Part shown: one piece after another, positions 1 through 9,028 of the stretch
How positions within the stretch are numbered: position 1 is the stretch's first letter
Layout: each line of letters starts with the position of its first letter
Assembly: GCA_044432885.1 (NCBI GenBank)
Contig: JAWXUG010000005.1
Coordinates: 1 to 29,511, forward strand
Direction: 5' to 3'
Length of the DNA: 29,511 bases
From: CAYJNO01 sp044432885
Lineage (GTDB): Bacteria; Bacillota_I; Bacilli_A; Erysipelotrichales; Erysipelotrichaceae
The notes under the pieces: generated by a model
Seen by the model: the letters and a program-made list of their open reading frames with translations, nothing else
Told to the model about the DNA's origin: nothing
The model's database searches: none
Made by a program: the position numbers and the translations under genes

Positions 1-227
1 TGGTAGAAATCATCTCTTATTTTCGTTCTTATTCCACTTTATTTTCTCGCTTTTTTCTATCATTTTTCGTTTCTTTTATTTTCGCTTGACGCTATAGCAG
101 TTACTTTGCGATTCAACCTTTATTGTTTAATTTATACGTTATATTATTCTATTTTTATAAATATATTTTTTGTTTTTAAAACTTATCCATCACTTATTAA
201 CATCTATATTTAGAAGTTATTCTCTAC
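1..227. other. Gene-free AT-rich flank left of oriC
   Basis: No coding region is supported here. Positions 10-95 are a pyrimidine-rich tract on the + strand with several TTTTCG-like repeats. In Firmicutes the rpmH-rnpA genes usually lie just left of this point on the opposite strand, so this may be their promoter or leader, but no rpmH start (MKRTYQ-like) is visible in the window. Confidence 0.5.
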
Positions 228-405
228 TGTGGATAACTGTGGATATTTAATTATACCTAATCAATTAAGCACTATTATATTTTTTATTATCCCCACAATA
301 TGTTTTTTGTTTGTTTTTATACACATTTATCAACAATATACACAATTATGGATAATATTATTACCTTTTTATACACCTTTAAAAGTTGTGGATAATTGTG
401 GATAA
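228..405. other. oriC: oriC, upstream DnaA-box cluster
   Basis: The dnaA upstream region carries many DnaA boxes (consensus TTATNCACA). Perfect matches are 317-325 (TTATACACA, + strand) and TGTGGATAA on the opposite strand at 228-236, 387-395 and 397-405. One-mismatch copies lie at 238-246, 287-295, 327-335, 347-355 and 369-377. Two pairs (228/238 and 387/397) are spaced exactly 10 bp apart, about one helical turn, which would put two DnaA monomers on the same face. The very AT-rich surroundings and the adjacent dnaA support a replication origin. Together with the cluster after dnaA it would form a bipartite Bacillus-like oriC. Confidence 0.9.
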
Positions 406-481
406 CTTTATATTATTTAATAAAATAAGTCTTATTATTAAAGTTTTCCAGTGTATAACTTTGTTGTTAGAAATTTATTTC

Positions 482-510
482 TTTATTCTTTAAATTTTTT
501 CGTATATTAT
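482..510 (+). promoter_or_regulatory. Possible dnaA promoter
   Basis: TTTATT (482-487), a 17-bp spacer and TATTAT (505-510) precede dnaA. The -35 is weak, so this is a tentative call. The DnaA boxes just upstream would allow the usual autoregulation by DnaA. Confidence 0.35.
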
Positions 511-533
511 ATTCATACAACGACGGTTATGGG

Positions 534-1892
534 GTGAATATTTTGGTAACAAATGAGACATATTTAAAAGGTGTATGGAATCAAACTTTAGAATTAATTA
601 ATGAATCACAAGTAATTAATTCTGATTATTTTTCTTCTTTTTATACAGATTCTTCTTTATATAGTTTAACTCCAGAAAAAGCTACAATAAGTGTTCCAAG
701 ATTATTTCATAAAATTATTTTAGATCGTGATTTAGGTATCATTAGATCTTGTTTATCTACAATTATTAAATCTACTGTTACCGTTGAAGTTTTACTTGAA
801 AGTGATTTAATTCAAGCTGAACAATTTAAATTAAAAACCATTTCTTCTAAATATTTAAAAAATACATTAAAAGATAACTACTTATTTTCTAATTTTATTG
901 TAGGTAAAAGTAATGTACAAGCACATATTTCTAGTTTATCTTGTGCTACCAATCCTGGAGAATTATATAACCCATTATTTATTTATGGTGATTCAGGATT
1001 AGGTAAGACTCATTTATTAAATGCAATTGGAAATTCTATTAAATCTATTTATCCTGATAAAAAAGTAGGCTTAATGAGTGGTTTAGATTTTGTACAATGT
1101 GTTTTTGCTGCTTCAAAAAGTGGTGATTTAGATCAATTTAAAGAAGAATTATATGAATTAGATTTATTATTAATAGATGATATTCAATTTATTGCAGGTA
1201 AAGAAAAAACTCACGAAATTTTCTTTTCGGTTTTCAATGAACTCGTAAATAATCGTAAACAAGTCTGTATAACCTGTGATCGTCTTCCAAGTGAAATTAA
1301 AGGATTAGAAGATCGTATTATTTCTCGTTTTTATTCAGGTTTAAATGTTAATATTGAAGCTCCTGAATTTGATACTGCTTTTCAAATTATTAAATCAAAA
1401 ATTGAACAACGAACTGATTTGGATAATTACATTACAGATGATGTTATTTCTTTTTTAGCTACTAATTTCTCTCAAAATGTAAGAACACTAGAGGGTGCAT
1501 TAACAAGATTAATTTTTTATGGAATCAATTTTGCTAATTCATCTACCATTGATTTAAAAATTGCTAGTGAAGCCTTTAAAGGACAAATTGCTGAAAAAGT
1601 AAATGAAATTACTCCTAAAATGATTATAAGAAGAGTTTCTGATTATTATGGATTAACTCCTACTCAAATTATTTCTAAAACAAGAACTAAAAATATTGCT
1701 GTTCCTCGTCATATAGCTATGTATTTAACTAGAAAAATTTTGGATTTACCTTTTTCAAAAATCGGTGCAGAATTTGGAAATAGAGATCACTCTACAATTA
1801 TGAATGCTTGTGAAAGAGTTGAACAACAAATTAAAGAAAATTCATTATTTAAAAAGGCTGTATTTGATATTGAACAGTCTATAAAGAATTAG
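534..1892 (+). CDS. dnaA: Chromosomal replication initiator DnaA
   Basis: DnaA binds oriC boxes, oligomerises with ATP and melts the origin. The 452-residue product has a divergent N-terminal domain I (about 1-85), a short linker, and an AAA+ domain with Walker A GDSGLGKT (152-159), Walker B LLLIDDIQF (211-219), the sensor/arginine-finger stretch RIISRF (261-266) and sensor 2 RTLEGALTRL (317-326). The C-terminal DNA-binding domain has the signature GAEFGNRDHSTIMNACERVE (411-430). Length is normal for Firmicutes. The start is uncertain: GTG at 534 has only a poor ribosome site, whereas in-frame TTG at 543 is preceded by GGGGTGA (531-537) at 5-nt spacing and may be the true start. DnaA boxes flank the gene on both sides. 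Confidence 0.98.
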   Translation: MNILVTNETYLKGVWNQTLELINESQVINSDYFSSFYTDSSLYSLTPEKATISVPRLFHKIILDRDLGIIRSCLSTIIKSTVTVEVLLESDLIQAEQFKLKTISSKYLKNTLKDNYLFSNFIVGKSNVQAHISSLSCATNPGELYNPLFIYGDSGLGKTHLLNAIGNSIKSIYPDKKVGLMSGLDFVQCVFAASKSGDLDQFKEELYELDLLLIDDIQFIAGKEKTHEIFFSVFNELVNNRKQVCITCDRLPSEIKGLEDRIISRFYSGLNVNIEAPEFDTAFQIIKSKIEQRTDLDNYITDDVISFLATNFSQNVRTLEGALTRLIFYGINFANSSTIDLKIASEAFKGQIAEKVNEITPKMIIRRVSDYYGLTPTQIISKTRTKNIAVPRHIAMYLTRKILDLPFSKIGAEFGNRDHSTIMNACERVEQQIKENSLFKKAVFDIEQSIKN

Positions 1893-2010
1893 TTATACAC
1901 TTTTAATCAACTAAAAAAAATGATAAAATATTACTATATTATAAGGGTTTTTAATACTTATTCACTTATCCACAGTGCTAATAATAATTATCTTATAAAT
2001 ACATATATAT
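1893..2010. other. oriC, downstream DnaA boxes and putative DnaA-trio unwinding element
   Basis: The dnaA-dnaN gap carries a perfect DnaA box TTATCCACA (1966-1974), an overlapping near-box TTATTCACT (1958-1966) and TTATACACT right after the dnaA stop (1893-1901). The box is followed by a GC-containing GTGC (1975-1978) and then TAA-TAA-TAA (1979-1987), running into an almost pure A/T stretch up to about 2010. Box, short GC spacer and trinucleotide run is the order described for the DnaA-trio basal unwinding system of Bacillus subtilis. Assigning this as the melting site is inference. Confidence 0.7.
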
Positions 2011-2024
2011 AAAAGGAGATTACC

Positions 2025-3143
2025 ATGCATTTCAAAATCGCTAGAAAAAATTTAAGTACTCATTTAGCAATTGTTTCAAAATCTGTTGCTATTAAATCAC
2101 CTACACCATCTTTATCAGGAATAAAAATGGATGTAAAAGAGGACGCTATTGTATTAACTTCATCGAATAGTGAAATTTCAACACAATCTACTATTCATAT
2201 GAATGATGAGGAGACAGATTTATTAGTTTTAAAAAAAGGAACAGTTTTAATTGATAGTGAATATATCAATAAAGTCGTTTCTTCTATTGATTCTAAATAT
2301 ATTGAATTTGAAGTTATAGATGGTTCTTTAATTAAAATTAATGGAGACCATGCAGAATTTAAAATAAATGGTATGCGTAGTGAAGATTTTCCTACAATTG
2401 ATTTTAATGAACTTTCTAAAGTTTTCTATTTAAATTCACATACACTTGATGAAATTATTGATGAAACTGCCTTCGCTGCAAGTGAAGAAAGAACTCGTCC
2501 TTCATTAACTGGTGTTAATTTTAAATGTAGTTTTTCTACTTTAAAATGTGTTGCAAGTGATAGTTATCGTCTTGCTCAAAAATCTGTTTCTTTGATGGAT
2601 GAATTATCTTTTAATATCACGATTCCTGCAAGTCATCTAAAAAAGATTCAAGGAATTGCGAAAGCTGATCAAATACGTATTTCTTTATCAGAAAAAAATG
2701 TGTTATTTGTAATTGATAATCATTTAATTAAAATTAATTTAATAGATGATGCTTTTCCAGATACAGATCGTCTAGTCCCTAATGAATACATCAATGTTTT
2801 AGAAATAGAAGCATCTGAATTATTAAAAATTATTGAAAGAGCATCTTTTATTGCTAATGATAAAATGAGTATTATTAAATTAAACGCAAATCATGAAGAA
2901 GTAATTATTCAATCTAATAGTCAAGAAATAGGATCCTATACTGACACGCTGAATACGATTTCTTTTGATGGAGATCCACTTGAAATTTCATTTAGTGGTG
3001 CATATTTAAAAGACGCATTAAAAGTATTTAGAAATACTTCTTGTAAAATTTCATTCAGCGGTGCTTTGAAGCCATTTGTTATTACATCAAATACGAATGA
3101 AACAGTTCTTCAATTATTAGTTCCTGTTCGTACTTATATTTAA
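2025..3143 (+). CDS. dnaN: DNA polymerase III sliding clamp (beta subunit)
   Basis: DnaN forms the dimeric ring that tethers DNA polymerase III to DNA and recruits repair partners. The product is 372 residues, the usual size for three repeated clamp domains. The N-terminus (MHFKIARKNL), the segment ASEERTRPSLTGVNF around 150 and the C-terminal LVPVRTY are typical of the family. The start ATG follows a strong AAAAGGAG site. The gene sits directly after dnaA and the downstream oriC element, the standard bacterial order. It is closed by its own terminator, so yaaA-recF-gyrB form a separate unit. Confidence 0.98.
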   Translation: MHFKIARKNLSTHLAIVSKSVAIKSPTPSLSGIKMDVKEDAIVLTSSNSEISTQSTIHMNDEETDLLVLKKGTVLIDSEYINKVVSSIDSKYIEFEVIDGSLIKINGDHAEFKINGMRSEDFPTIDFNELSKVFYLNSHTLDEIIDETAFAASEERTRPSLTGVNFKCSFSTLKCVASDSYRLAQKSVSLMDELSFNITIPASHLKKIQGIAKADQIRISLSEKNVLFVIDNHLIKINLIDDAFPDTDRLVPNEYINVLEIEASELLKIIERASFIANDKMSIIKLNANHEEVIIQSNSQEIGSYTDTLNTISFDGDPLEISFSGAYLKDALKVFRNTSCKISFSGALKPFVITSNTNETVLQLLVPVRTYI

Positions 3144-3150
3144 AATATTG

Positions 3151-3180
3151 CTCTAATTTTTGAAATTAGAGTTTTTTTTT
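3151..3180 (+). terminator. dnaN terminator
   Basis: CTCTAATTT (3151-3159) and AAATTAGAG (3163-3171) form a perfect 9-bp stem with a TTG loop, followed by a run of nine T. Confidence 0.9.
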
Positions 3181-3243
3181 ATTTATAAAGGTAGACCTTA
3201 TATTAAAGTTAAGCTTTAAATATTATGAGTTTTGACACTTTTA

Positions 3244-3252
3244 TGATATAAT
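3244..3252 (+). promoter_or_regulatory. Extended -10 promoter of yaaA-recF-gyr
   Basis: TG-A-TATAAT is an extended -10 with no clear -35 at 17 bp (the TTGACA at 3232-3237 is too close). Transcription would begin near 3259. This places the ATG at 3254 upstream of the transcript and supports the later start for yaaA. Confidence 0.65.
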
Positions 3253-3277
3253 AATGTATGGAAAGAGGGCTGTTTTA

Positions 3278-3481
3278 ATGAAAATTAATAAAAAATTCAT
3301 TACGTTAAGTCAATTGCTCAAAATGGAAGATTATGTTTCCAGTGGTGGTATGGTAAAACATGTTATAAATGATTTTGATATCACTGTTAATGGTGAAGAT
3401 GAACATCGTCGAGGGAAGAAATTATACCCTGGTGATTTAATCATAATTAACGGAAATAAAATCATGATAGAAAAAGAATGA
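3278..3481 (+). CDS. yaaA: S4-domain RNA-binding protein YaaA
   Basis: This small (67 aa) S4-like protein lies between dnaN and recF in most Firmicutes. It is thought to bind RNA, probably ribosomal; its exact role is not settled. The segments LKMEDYVSSGGMVKHVI and VNGEDEHRRGKKLYPGD match the S4 alpha-L fold, with the conserved RRGKKL...GD portion. An ATG at 3254 would add eight residues, but it precedes the expected transcription start. The ATG at 3278 has GAGGG upstream (3264-3268) and gives the usual family length. Its stop overlaps the recF start by 4 nt (ATGA), indicating translational coupling. Confidence 0.92.
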   Translation: MKINKKFITLSQLLKMEDYVSSGGMVKHVINDFDITVNGEDEHRRGKKLYPGDLIIINGNKIMIEKE

Positions 3482-4563
3482 TTGTAAAAAAAATTAGATT
3501 AGCTCATTTTCGAAATTATAAAGAATTGACATTAGAATTTGATGAACAATTAAATATTATTATTGGAAAAAATGCACAAGGAAAAACAAATTTATTAGAA
3601 AGCCTTGTTTTATTATCAACAACACGATCGCATCGTTTAAAAAATGATCAAGATATGATCGAACATCATGAAGAATTTAGTGTTATTGAATGTATTGTTC
3701 AATCTACATTTAATAAGCATTTAAAAATTGTTTTAAATTCAAAAGGAAAAATTTTATATAATGCTAATAATAAAATAGCTAGAAGTAGTGATTTTATTGG
3801 TTTATTAAATGCGGTTATTTTTTCACCTAATGATTTAGAAATATTTGTTGCTTCTCCAAAAATAAGAAGAAGATTAATTGATTTAGAAATTGGAAAATTA
3901 TCAATTTCTTATATGAACGCTTTAAATCAATATTATAAATTGATGAAAAATAGAAATAGTTTATTAAAAAAAGGAATTAGTGATATAACTCATTATGAAG
4001 TAATAGAAAATCAGATGATTATTCATCAAAAGAAAATTATTGGCTATCGTCATGAATTTATTCAACAGTTAAATCAATATTTAAAATATTATTTTAATTT
4101 ATTAAGTGAAAAAGAGGATCAATTAGAAATGAATTATCTTTGTTGTTTAGATGATTTAAATAATATTGAAGTACAAATGAAAGAAAAATATAGTAAATAT
4201 CAAAGGCAGGATTTAATGATGAAGTCTACTGTATTTGGAATTCATCGTGAAGATATTGAATTTAAATTGAATGGACATCTTGTTCATGAGTATGCAAGTC
4301 AGGGACAGCGAAGAATGATTGTATTAGCCTTAAAACTTGCATTGGTTAAATATATACAAGATATGAAAAAAGATAGCCCTATTCTACTTTTAGACGATGT
4401 TTTAAGTGAATTAGATTTAGAACATCAACAATTATTATTTAAAATTATTCCAAAAAACACACAAACGATTATTACAACGACATTTATTGATCCAAGAATT
4501 AAACTTGGACCACATTGTCTTATTAAAATAGATTCAGGAAAAATGATAAAGGAGAGCATATGA
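3478..4563 (+). CDS. recF: DNA replication/repair protein RecF
   Basis: RecF is an SMC/ABC-like ATPase that helps load RecA at single-strand gaps together with RecO and RecR. In the 361-residue product Walker A is GKNAQGKT (30-37), the ABC signature is in ASQGQRRM (about 275-282) and Walker B is ILLLDDVLSELD (302-313). The N-terminal LAHFRNYKELTLEF is characteristic. Length is normal. It overlaps yaaA by 4 nt at its start and gyrB by 4 nt at its end (both ATGA), so yaaA, recF and gyrB are likely translated as one coupled operon. Confidence 0.97.
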   Translation: MIVKKIRLAHFRNYKELTLEFDEQLNIIIGKNAQGKTNLLESLVLLSTTRSHRLKNDQDMIEHHEEFSVIECIVQSTFNKHLKIVLNSKGKILYNANNKIARSSDFIGLLNAVIFSPNDLEIFVASPKIRRRLIDLEIGKLSISYMNALNQYYKLMKNRNSLLKKGISDITHYEVIENQMIIHQKKIIGYRHEFIQQLNQYLKYYFNLLSEKEDQLEMNYLCCLDDLNNIEVQMKEKYSKYQRQDLMMKSTVFGIHREDIEFKLNGHLVHEYASQGQRRMIVLALKLALVKYIQDMKKDSPILLLDDVLSELDLEHQQLLFKIIPKNTQTIITTTFIDPRIKLGPHCLIKIDSGKMIKESI

Positions 4564-6482
4564 CAACAAAAGTAGATCATTCTTATACAGCTGATGATAT
4601 ACAGGTCTTAGAAGGTCTTGAGGCAGTTAGAAAAAGACCTGGGATGTATATTGGTTCAACTGGAGAAAAAGGATTACATCATTTAGTTTGGGAAATTGTT
4701 GATAATTCAGTGGATGAAGCATTGGCAGGTTTTGCATCGAAAATTACAATTACTGTTGATAAAGATAACATTGTAAGTGTATCAGATGATGGTAGAGGTA
4801 TGCCTGTTGGTATCCATGAAAAAACAGGTATTTCTACTGTAGAGACTATTTTTACTGTTTTACATGCAGGCGGTAAATTTGGTGGTGGAGCATATAAAGT
4901 TTCAGGTGGGCTTCATGGAGTAGGCGCAAGTGTTGTAAACGCACTAAGTGAATGGCTTGAAGTTTTTGTGTGGCGTAATGCCAGCAAATACTATATGCGA
5001 TTTGAACGTGGCGGAAACCGTGTTGAAGAATTAAAAATCATAGAAAAATGTTCAGAAGAAATTCATGGTTCTATGGTTAGATTTAAAGCAGATTCTGAAA
5101 TATTTAAAGAAACTTTAGTCTATAGTCATGATGTTTTAAGAGATCGTTTTAGACAAATGGCCTTTTTAAATAAAGGAATTCGTATTGATTTTATTGATGA
5201 AAGATTTGAAACAGTGAAAAAATATGAATTTTATTATGAAGGTGGATTAAAAGAATATATTAAATATTTAAATAAAAATAAAGATGTTATTCATGATGAA
5301 ATTATCTATGTTGAAGGTAAAGAAGATGACATCATGATAGAAATAGCAATGCAATATAATGAAGGATATATTCCTAATATTTATTCTTTTTGTAATAATA
5401 TAAGAACTCATGAGGGTGGTACTCATGAAGATGGTTTTAAATTAGCTTTAAATCGTATTATTAATCAATATGCAAAAGAAAATAATTTTCTAAAAAAAGA
5501 TGATGAAGCCTTACAAGGAGATGATGTAAGAGAAGGTTTAACTGCAATTATTTCAGTTAAACATCCAGATCCTCAGTATGAGGGACAAACAAAAGGTAAA
5601 TTAGGTAGTCCTGAAGTAAGAAAAGTAGTAAGTGGATTATTTGCAGAACAATTCCAACGTTTTTTATTAGAAAATCCAACAGATGCTAAGATTATTATAG
5701 AAAAAGCATTAATTGCAGCCAAAGCACGTAGCGCTGCTAAAAAAGCAAGAGAATTAACCCGTAGAAAATCAGCTTTAGAAATTAGTAGTTTACCAGGTAA
5801 ATTAGCTGATTGTTCAAGTAAAGATGCTTCAATTTCAGAGATATATATAGTCGAAGGAGATTCTGCCGGAGGTAGTGCAAAACAGGGGAGAGATTCTAAA
5901 TTTCAAGCTATTTTGCCTTTAAGAGGAAAAATATTAAATGTTGAAAAAGCGCGTTTACATCGTATCTTTGAAAATGCGGAAATTCGATCAATGATTACAG
6001 CATTTGGATGTGGAGTAGCTGAAGAAATAGATACTTCTAAATTAAGATATCATAAAATTGTCATCATGACCGATGCCGATGTTGATGGTGCACATATTTG
6101 TACCTTATTATTAACATTCTTCTATCGCTATTTACGTAAAGTAGTAGAAGAAGGCTATGTTTATATTGCCTTGCCTCCACTTTATAAAGTACAAAGAGGA
6201 AATGCCGTACGTTATGCTTATAATGATGATGAATTAACAGCATACAAACAAGAACTAGGGGATCGTATCAATGTTCAACGATACAAAGGATTGGGAGAAA
6301 TGAATCCTGAGCAATTATGGGAAACAACCATGGATCCAAGTATTAGAACATTAAAACGTGTTACTATTGAAGATGCTATGGATGCTGATTCAGTATTTGA
6401 AATGTTAATGGGGGATGAAGTAGAACCACGTAAAAATTATATTATTGAAAATGCACAGTTTGTAGAAAACTTAGATATTTAG
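4560..6482 (+). CDS. gyrB: DNA gyrase subunit B
   Basis: GyrB is the ATPase/TOPRIM subunit of DNA gyrase, which introduces negative supercoils as an A2B2 complex. The 640-residue product has the GHKL ATPase motifs WEIVDNSVDEALAG (44-57), DDGRGMP (76-82) and GGKFGGGAYKVSGGLHGVGAS (about 104-124). The TOPRIM motifs are EGDSAGGSA (from E432) and the metal-binding D505-x-D507-x-D509 in DADVDGAH, followed by the C-terminal QRYKGLGEMNPEQLW. Length is that of Gram-positive GyrB without the enterobacterial insert. It overlaps recF by 4 nt and lies 9 nt before gyrA. Confidence 0.98.
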   Translation: MTTKVDHSYTADDIQVLEGLEAVRKRPGMYIGSTGEKGLHHLVWEIVDNSVDEALAGFASKITITVDKDNIVSVSDDGRGMPVGIHEKTGISTVETIFTVLHAGGKFGGGAYKVSGGLHGVGASVVNALSEWLEVFVWRNASKYYMRFERGGNRVEELKIIEKCSEEIHGSMVRFKADSEIFKETLVYSHDVLRDRFRQMAFLNKGIRIDFIDERFETVKKYEFYYEGGLKEYIKYLNKNKDVIHDEIIYVEGKEDDIMIEIAMQYNEGYIPNIYSFCNNIRTHEGGTHEDGFKLALNRIINQYAKENNFLKKDDEALQGDDVREGLTAIISVKHPDPQYEGQTKGKLGSPEVRKVVSGLFAEQFQRFLLENPTDAKIIIEKALIAAKARSAAKKARELTRRKSALEISSLPGKLADCSSKDASISEIYIVEGDSAGGSAKQGRDSKFQAILPLRGKILNVEKARLHRIFENAEIRSMITAFGCGVAEEIDTSKLRYHKIVIMTDADVDGAHICTLLLTFFYRYLRKVVEEGYVYIALPPLYKVQRGNAVRYAYNDDELTAYKQELGDRINVQRYKGLGEMNPEQLWETTMDPSIRTLKRVTIEDAMDADSVFEMLMGDEVEPRKNYIIENAQFVENLDI

Positions 6483-6491
6483 GAGGTCTAG

Positions 6492-8951
6492 ATGGAAGAA
6501 CAATTCAATCATGGAAATATTATTCCTGTTAATATTTCAAAAGAAATGAGAACAAGCTTTTTAGACTATTCAATGTCTGTTATAGTACAACGTGCTTTAC
6601 CTGATGTACGTGATGGTTTAAAACCTGTACATCGTCGTATTTTGTTTGCAATGAATGATTTAGGAATCGTTGCAGATAAACCACATAAGAAATCAGCACG
6701 TATTGTAGGGGATGTTATAGGTAAATATCATCCACATGGTGATAGTGCTGTATATGCTGCTATGGTAAGGATGGCACAAGACTTTAACTATCGTTATCCA
6801 TTGGTAGATGGACACGGTAACTTTGGTTCAATTGATGGAGATGCGGCAGCTGCAATGCGTTATACTGAAGCACGTATGTCTAAGATATCTATGGAAATAT
6901 TAAAAGATATTCATAAAAATACGATTGATTGGGCAGATAATTATGATGGGGAAGAAAAAGAACCTGTTGTATTACCTTCAAAATTTCCAAATTTATTAGT
7001 AAATGGATCTACGGGAATTGCGGTAGGGATGGCAACTAATATTCCACCACATAACTTAGGAGAAACTATTGATGCTACTATCGCAATTATGGAAAATCCT
7101 GAAATTACTGTCTTAGAGTTAATGGAAAACTACATCCAAGGACCAGACTTTCCTACAGGTGGTTATATATTAGGTAGAGTAGGGATTAAACAAGCGTATG
7201 AAACAGGTAGAGGTTCTATTGTCGTTCGCTCTAAATTAAGAACAGAAACATTATCTAATGGAAAAACAAGAATTATTATTTATGAAATTCCATATCAAGT
7301 AAATAAAGCCAATTTAGTAGAAAAAATTGCTGACTTAGTAAGAGATAAATTAATTGAAGGAATTACAGATTTGACAGATGAATCAAATCGTAATGGAATC
7401 AGAATTGTTCTTGAAATAAAAAAAGATGTTCAAGTTGATGTTATTTTAAATCAGTTATATCGAATGACAGCATTACAAACATCATTTGGTGTGAATACGA
7501 TTGTTCTTGTAAATAATAAACCAATGCAATTAGGTATTAAAGATGTGTTGTCTTATTATATTAAGCATCAAGAAGAAGTTGTAAAAAGAAGAACACAATT
7601 TGATTTGAAGAAAGCGTTAGATCGAGCACATATTTTAGAAGGATTAAGAATTGCTATACATAATATTGATGAAATATTACATATTATAAGACAGTCTAAA
7701 GATGTTAATTTGGCACAAATCCAGTTAATAGAAAAATTCGAACTAACAGAAATTCAAGCTAAGGCTATCTTAGATATGCAATTCAAGCGCTTAACAGGTC
7801 TTGAAATTGATAAGATAGAAGATGAATATAACGACTTACAAGTAGTCATTGCCGACTTACAAGATATTCTAGTGAACCATCATCGAGTAGTTGCAATTAT
7901 TAAAGAAGAATTATTAATCATTAAAGAAAAATTTAGTGATGATCGCAGAAGTGAAATTATAGAGGGTGAATTAGATGTTCAAGATGAAGATCTAATACCA
8001 GTTGAAGATATTATGATTTCGATGACTATACAAGGATATATTAAACGTATTCCTATTGATACCTATAAACTTCAAAACAGAGGAGGTCGTGGTGTTAAAG
8101 GAATGAGTGTAAATGATGAAGATATTATTGAACAGTGTTTACATATGTCTACTCATGATTATTTGATGTTGTTTACGAATAAAGGGCGCGTTTATCGTAT
8201 CAAAGGATATCAAATTCCTGTAAGTTCAAGACAAGCGAAGGGATTACCTGTAGTAAATCTTTTAAATCTTGATAAAGAGGAAAAAATCAAAACATTGGTA
8301 AGTGTTAAAAGAGATGATGAAAATAGTCAGTATTTATTCTTTGTCACTAAAAAGGGACTTGTAAAAAGAACACCAGTTAAAGAATTTGAAAGTATTCGTC
8401 AAACTGGAAAGATTGCAATTACATTAAAAGAAGATGATGAATTGACTCAAGTTAAATTAACTACTGGACAAGAACATATTATTATTGCTAATTCTAATGG
8501 AAAAGCTGTTAGATTTGATGAAGATGATATTCGTCCATCTGGAAGAACTGCATCAGGAGTTAAGGGAATGAATGTAGATGATGGAATTGTTATTGGCATG
8601 TCTACATCTGCTGAAGGTGAATATATATTAGTTGTATCTGAGAAAGGATATGGTAAAAAGTCAAAGTTAGAAGAATATAGACAAACATCACGTGGTGCTA
8701 AAGGTGTTAAAACCATTAATATCACAGATAAAAATGGTGCATTAGTTTCATTAAGAGCAGTTAATGGTGATGAGGATTGTATGATAATGACTGATGATGG
8801 TGTAGTAATTAGAATTAGTTTAGCGAATGTTTCAACATTAGGACGTTTGACTCAAGGAGTTAAATTGATAAAACCTGCAGAAGGAACGATTGTATCAACT
8901 GTTGCTATCGTTGATAAGGTAGAAGAGTTACTTGAAGAAGAAAACGAATAA
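6492..8951 (+). CDS. gyrA: DNA gyrase subunit A
   Basis: GyrA is the DNA breakage-reunion subunit. The 819-residue product shows the winged-helix core with DVRDGLKPVHRRIL (38-51), the quinolone-contact segment HPHGDSAVY (80-88) and the catalytic tyrosine Y124 in AAAMRYTEARM. The C-terminal beta-pinwheel starts around the GyrA box QNRGGRG (528-534). The GyrA box identifies gyrase rather than topoisomerase IV. Position 89 is alanine, where Bacillus has Glu and E. coli has Asp (see findings). A strong AGGAGG site lies between gyrB and gyrA, and the operon ends in a clear terminator. Confidence 0.98.
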   Translation: MEEQFNHGNIIPVNISKEMRTSFLDYSMSVIVQRALPDVRDGLKPVHRRILFAMNDLGIVADKPHKKSARIVGDVIGKYHPHGDSAVYAAMVRMAQDFNYRYPLVDGHGNFGSIDGDAAAAMRYTEARMSKISMEILKDIHKNTIDWADNYDGEEKEPVVLPSKFPNLLVNGSTGIAVGMATNIPPHNLGETIDATIAIMENPEITVLELMENYIQGPDFPTGGYILGRVGIKQAYETGRGSIVVRSKLRTETLSNGKTRIIIYEIPYQVNKANLVEKIADLVRDKLIEGITDLTDESNRNGIRIVLEIKKDVQVDVILNQLYRMTALQTSFGVNTIVLVNNKPMQLGIKDVLSYYIKHQEEVVKRRTQFDLKKALDRAHILEGLRIAIHNIDEILHIIRQSKDVNLAQIQLIEKFELTEIQAKAILDMQFKRLTGLEIDKIEDEYNDLQVVIADLQDILVNHHRVVAIIKEELLIIKEKFSDDRRSEIIEGELDVQDEDLIPVEDIMISMTIQGYIKRIPIDTYKLQNRGGRGVKGMSVNDEDIIEQCLHMSTHDYLMLFTNKGRVYRIKGYQIPVSSRQAKGLPVVNLLNLDKEEKIKTLVSVKRDDENSQYLFFVTKKGLVKRTPVKEFESIRQTGKIAITLKEDDELTQVKLTTGQEHIIIANSNGKAVRFDEDDIRPSGRTASGVKGMNVDDGIVIGMSTSAEGEYILVVSEKGYGKKSKLEEYRQTSRGAKGVKTINITDKNGALVSLRAVNGDEDCMIMTDDGVVIRISLANVSTLGRLTQGVKLIKPAEGTIVSTVAIVDKVEELLEEENE

Positions 8952-8984
8952 AAAAATAGGAGATAAAAATCTCTTATTTTTTTT
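8952..8984 (+). terminator. gyrA terminator
   Basis: AATAGGAGAT (8955-8964), an AAAA loop and ATCTCTTATT (8969-8978) pair over 10 bp with one G-T, followed by a T run to 8984. Confidence 0.92.
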
Positions 8985-8999
8985 ATAATATTTATTTTA

Positions 9000-9008
9000 T
9001 GATATAAT
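9000..9008 (+). promoter_or_regulatory. Extended -10 promoter
   Basis: TG-A-TATAAT lies 20 bp before the start codon of the 9029 gene. The surrounding TTTTATGATATAAT is identical to the yaaA promoter core. Confidence 0.6.
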
Positions 9009-9028
9009 TAAAAAAAGGGGGATAAGTT

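Noticed and set aside
3232..3237. TTGACA as -35 of the yaaA promoter
   Set aside because: It is only 9 bp from the TATAAT, and no good -10 exists at 16-18 bp; the extended -10 explains the promoter better.
8447..8725. Open frame on the minus strand inside gyrA
   Set aside because: It is fully within the well-supported gyrA coding region, lacks a convincing ribosome site and has no recognisable motif.
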